From Buchnera aphidicola (Chaetogeoica yunlongensis) (lineage in GTDB: Bacteria; Pseudomonadota; Gammaproteobacteria; Enterobacterales; Enterobacteriaceae), in the NCBI GenBank assembly GCA_039829965.1, contig CP139909.1, positions 1-64,000 on the forward strand: 64,000 nt of DNA. Direction: 5' to 3'. Under the pieces are notes generated by a model that saw nothing but the letters and a program-made list of their open reading frames with translations, did not search any database and was not told the DNA's origin. The position numbers and the translations under genes were made by a program. The first letter of the stretch is position 1. Every line of letters starts with the position of its first letter. Of the stretch, positions 58,404 to 64,000 are shown piece by piece.

Positions 58404-60149
58404 TTATATTTTTGATAATTTTTTACTAATAGACCATAATTGTAATTTTTCTTCTTTATTTAATCCTATTTTTCGTTCTTGATGTATAAGTTGATTTAAC
58501 TTGTTTTTTAAAGTTTCTTTATGTATTTTAGTACACAGTTCTAAAAAAAATTCTTTAATTTGTTGTTTTTTAATCATGTGATCCCATGTTGAAAATTCTT
58601 TTAAATATTTAAGTATAGTGTGTTTTCTATAATTTTCTAATATTTGAGCGGTATTACAATTTGGTATTGTAAGGCATTGTTGTACTAATTTTAAGAAAAA
58701 AGATAATCCCGGTATATGATGAGTGTTTTCTAAATATTTAAATGAAGGTAATATTGATGATAACCATGGATTTTGTATTAATAACGAAATTAATATACGT
58801 ATAGTGTTTTTTTTTATTTTTTGTGGAGTGTTAATTTTTTTATTTGTATTTTGTTTGGTATGTAATATTTTTAAAATATTGTAATCATATATTCCTATTT
58901 TTTTACTAATCAATTGAAAAAGATAGAGTTTAGTGATTTTTCCTGGAATTTTATTAATTAAAGTAATAATTATTTTACTTGTATATGATGTTTCTCTAAT
59001 TGAATTTATATTTATATTTTTAAATAAATTATGAATTAACATATCTGAAAAATTTATTGAGTTTTTTATTCTATTTTTAAAATTTTTATATCCTTCTTTT
59101 TTAATAATTGAATCTGGATCTTCATTATTTGGTAGAAATATGAATTTTATATTTTTTCCATCATGAATGTATGGTAGGGATTTATTTAACGCTTTCCAAG
59201 CAGCGTTTTTACCTGATTCATCACCATCAAAACAAAATATAATAGTATTTGAAAGTTGAAATAGAAGTTTTATTTGGAAGGTAGATAGTGTTAATCCTAG
59301 AGTTGATACGGAATAATTTATTTTAAATTGAAATAATGTAATAACATCAATATATCCTTCTACTACTAGTATTTCTTTTGGATTTGGATTTGTTTTATTC
59401 ATTTCATATAGTCCATATAATTGACGACTTTTATGAAATATTTTTGTTTCTGGAGAATTGAGATATTTTGGAAGCATGTTATTGCATGATCTTCCTCCAA
59501 AACCTAAAATTTTTCCATGTTTATTTCTTATAGGAAAAATTATTCTGTTTTTAAAACGATCATATTGTATTCCTTCTTTATTTTTTATTAAAATGCCAAT
59601 ATCTATCATTTCTTTTTGATCGTAGTATTTTTTTTTAATTTGTTGTTTTAATACAGACCAATCTATGGTAGAAAATCCAATTTTAAAAAATTGAATCATA
59701 CTTTTTGTAATCCCTCTATTTTGAATATACTTATATGCATAATTGCACTTTAATAAATTATTGTGATAAATATTTGCAATATTATTTAGAAGTAAGTATA
59801 GATTGTTTCTTTTTTGGAAATCAAATAGTGATACATGATTTTTTTGTGATTTATAGGGTACATTTATTCCATTTATAGTAGCTAATTCTTCGATACTTTC
59901 TATAAACGTTAGTTTTTCATAGTTCATTAAGAAATCAATTACATTTCCGTGAGAATTACATCCAAAACAAAAATAAAATTGTTTTTCGAAATTTACAGTA
60001 AACGAGGGTGTTTTTTCTTGGTGAAAAGGACAGTGTGATATATAGTTTTTTCCACTTTTTTTTAGAGATATATGTTTATTTATAATATCTATAATATTAC
60101 TTTGATAAATTAATTCGTGAATAAATTTTTTAGAAACTAGTTTTGCCAT
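58404..60149 (-). CDS. dnaG: DNA primase
   Basis: Makes RNA primers at the replication fork. The ATG at 60149 (MAKLVSKKFIHELIYQSNII) is chosen over an in-frame start at 60215, because it gives 581 residues, exactly E. coli's length, and the extra 22 codons overlap a hairpin. The zinc-binding domain (CPFHQEKTPSF, CFGCNSHGN), the RNAP-like core (GFGGRSCNNMLPKYLNSPET, LVVEGYIDV, CFDGDESGKNA) and the C-terminal DnaB-binding domain are present. No strong ribosome binding site precedes the chosen ATG. Confidence 0.96.
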   Translation of the reverse strand: MAKLVSKKFIHELIYQSNIIDIINKHISLKKSGKNYISHCPFHQEKTPSFTVNFEKQFYFCFGCNSHGNVIDFLMNYEKLTFIESIEELATINGINVPYKSQKNHVSLFDFQKRNNLYLLLNNIANIYHNNLLKCNYAYKYIQNRGITKSMIQFFKIGFSTIDWSVLKQQIKKKYYDQKEMIDIGILIKNKEGIQYDRFKNRIIFPIRNKHGKILGFGGRSCNNMLPKYLNSPETKIFHKSRQLYGLYEMNKTNPNPKEILVVEGYIDVITLFQFKINYSVSTLGLTLSTFQIKLLFQLSNTIIFCFDGDESGKNAAWKALNKSLPYIHDGKNIKFIFLPNNEDPDSIIKKEGYKNFKNRIKNSINFSDMLIHNLFKNININSIRETSYTSKIIITLINKIPGKITKLYLFQLISKKIGIYDYNILKILHTKQNTNKKINTPQKIKKNTIRILISLLIQNPWLSSILPSFKYLENTHHIPGLSFFLKLVQQCLTIPNCNTAQILENYRKHTILKYLKEFSTWDHMIKKQQIKEFFLELCTKIHKETLKNKLNQLIHQERKIGLNKEEKLQLWSISKKLSKI

Positions 60150-60177
60150 ATTATTTGATAAAGTGAATTTAAGTGTT

Positions 60178-60202
60178 TTGACCGTATTAGATACACGGTC
60201 AA
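60178..60202 (-). promoter_or_regulatory. rpsU-dnaG intercistronic hairpin
   Basis: TTGACCGT (60178-60185), 9-nt loop, ACGGTCAA (60195-60202): a perfect GC-containing stem between the rpsU stop and the dnaG start. E. coli has terminator T1 at this place, which keeps dnaG expression far below rpsU. The U-tract here is poor (CAAAACACTT follows), so partial attenuation or processing is more likely than full termination. Confidence 0.65.
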
Positions 60203-60242
60203 GTGAATAGTCCAAATAAAATTTTATTTTATTTTTTAAATT

Positions 60243-60458
60243 TTAGTACAAACGAGTTCTTTTTAAATTTTCTCTGGATAATTTTTTTGCTAAACGTTTT
60301 ATAGCTGAAGATTTTGCTCTTTTTCGTTCTGTAGCAGGTTTTTCATAAAATTCTCTTTTGCGTATTTCTGATAAAATTCCTGATTTTTCGCATGATCTTT
60401 TAAATCTACGTAAAGCTACATCAAAAGGTTCATTATCTCGTACTTTAATTATTGGCAT
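60243..60458 (-). CDS. rpsU: 30S ribosomal protein S21
   Basis: Small basic protein involved in initiation. The 71 residues equal E. coli's length. [24 protein letters not shown] and [37 protein letters not shown] are nearly identical to E. coli. It is the first gene of the rpsU-dnaG-rpoD operon and divergent from tsaD, as in E. coli. Confidence 0.98.
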   Translation of the reverse strand: MPIIKVRDNEPFDVALRRFKRSCEKSGILSEIRKREFYEKPATERKRAKSSAIKRLAKKLSRENLKRTRLY

Positions 60459-60519
60459 AATAGTATTTATCCTTTATCTTTTTTAAAGATTATTATAATA
60501 TATATATGATATTGGATTA

Positions 60520-60555
60520 TCAATCTATATTGATTATTAATTTGATATAGATTGA
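60520..60555. promoter_or_regulatory. Inverted repeat in the rpsU-tsaD divergent promoter region
   Basis: TCAATCTATAT (60520-60530), 14-nt spacer, ATATAGATTGA (60545-60555): 11 bp, perfect, in the 142-bp region between two divergent genes. It could be an operator or a leader structure for either transcript. No known regulator site is recognised. Confidence 0.5.
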
Positions 60556-60600
60556 AAATTATTAGTGATAATTGTATTTTTATTATAGTAATGAATTTTT

Positions 60601-61614
60601 ATGCGCATATTAGGAATTGAAACTTCTTGTGATGACACTGCTATTGCTGTTTATGACAGTGAATTTGGAATAATATTTAACCAAGTTTATAATCAAGCTG
60701 ATTTAAATGATACTTATGGTGGTATAGTTCCTGAATTAGCAGCTAGAAAACATTCAGAAACATTAGTCGTTTTACTTAAAAATTTATTTTTTATTGGGAA
60801 AATTTCTAAATACTCTATTGATGCCGTTGCATATACATCTGGTCCTGGTTTAGCAGGGTCATTATTAATAGGTGCGTCTGTTGGAACAGCATTGGCGTTT
60901 TCTTTAAATATACCAGTGGTATTAGTAAACCATATGGAAGCTCATCTTTTAACTCCTATGTTATCTAAACGTAAGCCTAAATTTCCATTTGTTACATTAT
61001 TAGTTTCTGGAGGACATACTCAGTTAATTAATGCTTTGGGAATTGGGAATTATAAATTATTGGGTTCAACTCGTGATGATGCAGCAGGTGAGGCTTTTGA
61101 TAAGATAGCTCAGTTGTTAGGGTTAAAATATCCTGGAGGTGCTAATTTATCTAAATTAGCTAGATTAGGTATATCAGGAAAATTTAATTTTCCTAGGCCA
61201 ATGATTAGTTGTTCTGGATTGGATTTTAGTTTTTCAGGATTAAAAACATATGTAACTAATATTATAAAAAAAAATAATGATGATTTTCAAACTAAAGCTG
61301 ATATTGCTAAAGAATTTGAAAGCGCAGTAGTTGATTCATTAGTATTTAAGTGTATAAGAGCTATGAAAAAATTAAATTATAATACCTTGGTAGTTTCTGG
61401 TGGTGTCAGTAAAAATAAAATTTTACGTAAAAGTTTAAATAAAATTATTAATAAATATAGTTATAAAGTTTTTTATCCTATGTCGGAATATTGTACAGAT
61501 AATGCTGCTATGGTAGCGTATGTTGGTTATGTTCGTTTTGATAAGTTTAAGAGTTTTAATGTTAATATTAAAATAAATCCTTCTTGGTCTATTGAAGATT
61601 TAAAAAAAATTTAG
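60601..61614 (+). CDS. tsaD: tRNA threonylcarbamoyladenosine synthase subunit TsaD
   Basis: Transfers the threonylcarbamoyl group to A37 of ANN-decoding tRNAs. The 337 residues equal E. coli's length. LGIETSCDDTAIAVYD, GGIVPELAARKH, the metal-binding histidines in VNHMEAHLL, LVSGGHTQL and DDAAGEAFDK are intact. It needs TsaB, TsaC and TsaE, which are outside this window. Confidence 0.98.
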   Translation: MRILGIETSCDDTAIAVYDSEFGIIFNQVYNQADLNDTYGGIVPELAARKHSETLVVLLKNLFFIGKISKYSIDAVAYTSGPGLAGSLLIGASVGTALAFSLNIPVVLVNHMEAHLLTPMLSKRKPKFPFVTLLVSGGHTQLINALGIGNYKLLGSTRDDAAGEAFDKIAQLLGLKYPGGANLSKLARLGISGKFNFPRPMISCSGLDFSFSGLKTYVTNIIKKNNDDFQTKADIAKEFESAVVDSLVFKCIRAMKKLNYNTLVVSGGVSKNKILRKSLNKIINKYSYKVFYPMSEYCTDNAAMVAYVGYVRFDKFKSFNVNIKINPSWSIEDLKKI

Positions 61615-61663
61615 TATTCAAATGTAAAGTATTATTTTAGTATTTAACTTGTAATTGTAAATT

Positions 61664-62305
61664 TTAAATTAATTTTTTGATATTTTCAATAATATCTTGA
61701 ATAGTTACTATATTCATATTTTTAGATTTTGCAAATTTGATTATTTCTGGTAATTTTGACATAGTACCATCATCATTAGTTAGTTCACATATAACTCCTA
61801 TAGGCTTTAATCCTGATAATTTCATTAGTTCTATAGCAGCTTCAGTATGTCCTTTTCTTGCTTTAATTCCTTTTTTGTTTGCTTGTAATGGAAATATATG
61901 TCCTGGTCTGTTTAAGTCACTAGGTTTGGCATTATCGTTTATAATTGCACGAATTGTTGTTATTCTATCTTGTGCAGATACTCCAGTAGATATACCATGA
62001 GCAGCTTCTACTGTGATTGTAAAATTTGTTCCGAATTTACTTGTATTTTTTTTTACCATTATGGGTAATTTTAGTTGTTTTCTTTTAAATTCTGTTATAC
62101 ATACACAAATTATGCCGCTTCCATGTCTTATTGTTAATGCCATTTGTTCAATAGTCATTTTTTCTCCTGAAAAAATTAGATCTCCTTCATTTTCTCTTTT
62201 TTCATTATCTAAAACAATAATTCCATTTCCTGATTTTAGTGAATTAATAGCATTTATTAAACGTTCTTTTGAAGATCCAAATTGAGAAAGTAAAGATTTT
62301 TTCAT
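61664..62305 (-). CDS. ribB: 3,4-dihydroxy-2-butanone 4-phosphate synthase
   Basis: Makes the four-carbon precursor of riboflavin from ribulose-5-phosphate. The 213 residues compare with 217 in E. coli. ENEGDLIF (active-site acids), [33 protein letters not shown] and GHTEAAIEL are intact. The upstream 190 bp is A/T-rich; none of the conserved G/C blocks of an FMN riboswitch can be seen, so that control is probably lost. Confidence 0.97.
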   Translation of the reverse strand: MKKSLLSQFGSSKERLINAINSLKSGNGIIVLDNEKRENEGDLIFSGEKMTIEQMALTIRHGSGIICVCITEFKRKQLKLPIMVKKNTSKFGTNFTITVEAAHGISTGVSAQDRITTIRAIINDNAKPSDLNRPGHIFPLQANKKGIKARKGHTEAAIELMKLSGLKPIGVICELTNDDGTMSKLPEIIKFAKSKNMNIVTIQDIIENIKKLI

Positions 62306-62497
62306 AATTTAAATACCTATGAAAAATAATTTATTATATTAATATTTAGTAAAATATTTAGTAATAATGATAATTGTATTTTTTAAATTTTTATTTTAAT
62401 GTTATCATAATTGCTTAATAAATAGTAATTTTATTTATTTTTGTATAAATTAAATCAATACATATTCATAAATTTATGTAGTGGAGTATTGAGTATT

Positions 62498-63730
62498 ATG
62501 AAAATATATTTAGTAGGAGGGGCTATTAGAGATAAATTATTAAATTTGTCTGTAAAAGATAGAGATTGGGTAGTAGTAGGAGGTACTCCAAAAATGTTGC
62601 TAGAATTAGATTTTAAGCAAGTAGGAAAGGATTTTCCAGTATTTTTACATCCGAATAATAAAGAAGAATATTCCTTGGCTAGAGTTGATAGAAAAATAGG
62701 TTTAGGATATACTGGATTTGAATTTGATTATTCATTAAATATTACTTTAAAAGATGATTTAATGAGAAGAGATTTAACTATAAACGCGATAGCTCAAGAT
62801 GATAATGGAAATTATATTGATCCATTTCATGGTATACAAGATATTAAAAATCGTATTTTAAGGCATATTTCTCCTGCTTTTAGTGAAGATCCTTTAAGAG
62901 TTTTACGAATAGCAAGATTTTGTTCTTTATTTTATCATTTAGGATTTAAAATAGCTGAAGAAACAGTTATTTTTATATCTTCAATGGTGAAAAAAAAAGA
63001 ATTATTGAATTTAACTAGAGATAGAATATGGAAAGAGACTGAAAAAGCTCTTAATACTAATAATCCTCATATTTATTTTAGAGTATTATATTACTTTAAT
63101 GTACTATCAGTGTTATTTCCTGAAATAAATATAATTTTTAACAATTCTATTTATTATCGATTGAGTGATCAAAATAGTTTTTTTAGTTATAAAAAATTTG
63201 ATATGTTTATAGAATTAGCTAAAATTTCTAAAGTAAGTAAAAATATAGATATTAGATTTTCTGTTTTGTTTTTTTGTATAATTAGAGTATTATTATTTGA
63301 TATTAATTCTTATACATCATTAATTTATAAAAAAGAATTAATGCAATACCTAAATATGTTATGTAAAAGATTTTGTATTCCTATACATATAAAAAATTTA
63401 TCTATTATTTTTGCTCGATTTTTTAAATTTTTAAATGTAATTCATTTTCAATCTTCTAAAAAAATTGTTATGTTTTTTTATTCTATTGATGCATGGAGAA
63501 AACCTTATATAATAAAAAAATTGTCTATTTTGAACAATTTTTATTTAAAAAATTTTTTAGATATTGAGAATTATAAAAATTATCCAAAAAATTTTTTATT
63601 ATCATCATTTGATATTGTAAACAAAGTGTCCATTAAGTCAATTTTATGTAAAGATCTTTGTGGTTCAGATATAAAATCTGAAATAATTAATTTAAGAACG
63701 AACATTTTGGAAAAATGGAGATATAAGTAA
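62498..63730 (+). CDS. cca: CCA-adding tRNA nucleotidyltransferase, HD motif lost
   Basis: Adds and repairs the 3' CCA of tRNAs. The ATG at 62498 (MKIYLVGGAIRD) follows GGAG and gives 410 residues (E. coli 412); an upstream in-frame start at 62441 is less likely. The nucleotidyltransferase head is intact: LVGGAIRD at 5-12, catalytic D21 and D23 (KDRDW), RRDLTINAIAQ at 90-100, EDPLRVLRIARF at 130-141. E. coli's C-terminal HD domain has CHDLGKG; here the aligned stretch reads FFCIIRV (residues 258-264) and the HHGHGPAG block is gone. FYSIDAWRKP remains. The enzyme is probably only a polymerase. Confidence 0.95.
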   Translation: MKIYLVGGAIRDKLLNLSVKDRDWVVVGGTPKMLLELDFKQVGKDFPVFLHPNNKEEYSLARVDRKIGLGYTGFEFDYSLNITLKDDLMRRDLTINAIAQDDNGNYIDPFHGIQDIKNRILRHISPAFSEDPLRVLRIARFCSLFYHLGFKIAEETVIFISSMVKKKELLNLTRDRIWKETEKALNTNNPHIYFRVLYYFNVLSVLFPEINIIFNNSIYYRLSDQNSFFSYKKFDMFIELAKISKVSKNIDIRFSVLFFCIIRVLLFDINSYTSLIYKKELMQYLNMLCKRFCIPIHIKNLSIIFARFFKFLNVIHFQSSKKIVMFFYSIDAWRKPYIIKKLSILNNFYLKNFLDIENYKNYPKNFLLSSFDIVNKVSIKSILCKDLCGSDIKSEIINLRTNILEKWRYK

Positions 63731-63750
63731 TTTATTTTAATATATGTGTT

Positions 63751-64000
63751 TTATTTATTGAGATAAAGTATAATTATTGATAATATTGTTCGATAAATTA
63801 TAAACGGCATAAAAGAACAACTTTTAATTATATTTAAGGATTTTTTTATAGTAATATTTGAAGTAATGAATGCAGATAAAAATCCTATAATTAATTCTTG
63901 TATATTATTTATAGATATATAAGAAATGTTCTCTATAATATTAATACAACACGCACCAAAAAAAATAGGAACAGAAAGCATAAAAGAAAATTTTATTGCG
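63751..64000 (-). CDS. uppP: Undecaprenyl-diphosphatase UppP, C-terminal part (runs off the window)
   Basis: Membrane phosphatase that recycles the lipid carrier for peptidoglycan. Only the last ~83 codons are in the window: KFSFMLSVPIFFGACCIN, a central helix (IQELIIGFLSAFIT) and the C-terminal FMPFIIYRTILSIIILYLNK, which match the end of E. coli UppP. The reading frame continues beyond base 64000, so the N-terminal catalytic motifs cannot be checked. It converges on cca; the two are neighbours in E. coli as well. Confidence 0.85.
   Translation of the reverse strand, partial: AIKFSFMLSVPIFFGACCINIIENISYISINNIQELIIGFLSAFITSNITIKKSLNIIKSCSFMPFIIYRTILSIIILYLNK

Noticed and set aside
60150..60215. 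A 22-residue N-terminal extension of DnaG
   Set aside because: It lacks family homology, contains a hairpin like the E. coli rpsU-dnaG terminator, and the shorter form has exactly E. coli's length.
62306..62497. FMN riboswitch upstream of ribB
   Set aside because: None of the conserved G/C-rich blocks are present; the region is plain A/T-rich spacer.

Overview
This window is chromosomal DNA of a reduced, extremely AT-rich gammaproteobacterial endosymbiont, almost certainly Buchnera aphidicola (the aphid primary symbiont). The grounds are the gene order (mnmG, atp operon, gyrB-dnaN, rpmH-rnpA-yidC-mnmE, groESL, efp, rpoH, glmSU, metE, purH, hupA, rpoCB, rplLJAK, nusG-secE, tRNA cluster, murB, metF, argGH, cysE, rpoD-dnaG-rpsU), proteins that align throughout with E. 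coli, and spacers of nearly pure A/T. The gene losses suggest a deep-branching lineage such as that of Baizongia pistaciae; this is inference. There are no insertion sequences, prophage, CRISPR arrays or foreign-looking genes.

Layout. 1-8.75 kb: mnmG and the ATP synthase operon atpBEFHAGDC (+). 8.9-12.6 kb: gyrB and dnaN (-). 12.6-13.6 kb: a structureless 1-kb spacer where dnaA is expected. 13.6-18.2 kb: rpmH, rnpA, yidC, mnmE, mutH (+), then tRNA-Phe (-). 18.4-21.4 kb: a sigma-32 promoter, groS-groL and efp. 21.4-25.5 kb: dnaC (-), a broken hisG 5' fragment (+) fused against the 3' end of rsmD (-), then ftsY and rpoH (+). 25.6-28.8 kb: glmS and glmU (-). 29-34 kb: yigL, metE, trkH (+). 34-49.3 kb: purH, hupA, rpoC, rpoB, rplL, rplJ, rplA, rplK, nusG, secE and four tRNAs, all on the minus strand. 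49.6-64 kb: murB (-); metF, argG, argH, yibN, cysE (+); rpoD-dnaG-rpsU (-); tsaD (+); ribB (-); cca (+); partial uppP (-).

How the genes work together. The set covers energy (F1Fo ATPase), replication (beta clamp, gyrase, primase, helicase loader), transcription (core polymerase, sigma-70, sigma-32), translation and tRNA maturation (MnmE/MnmG, TsaD, RNase P protein, CCA enzyme), chaperones, amino-sugar and cell-wall precursors, and provisioning of the host (metE, metF, argGH, ribB). All five tRNA genes lack an encoded CCA, so the cca gene in the same window is indispensable.

Most notable observations. (1) A hisG 5' remnant of about 34 codons abuts a T21 tract, and rsmD now reads through its A21 complement into antisense hisG, giving it a chimaeric tail. 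(2) mnmG, atpG and trkH are each split at a 10-11-base homopolymer, and each needs exactly one extra base. (3) CysE has lost its catalytic residues (D92N, D143N, D157E, H158Y), and Cca has lost its HD phosphohydrolase motif. (4) dnaA, argECB, tufB, ftsEX and recF are missing from their usual places. (5) Several perfect inverted repeats and a tandem -10-like heptamer array lie in leaders and spacers. I found no wholly new multi-gene system; the interest lies in genome decay and its possible rescue.
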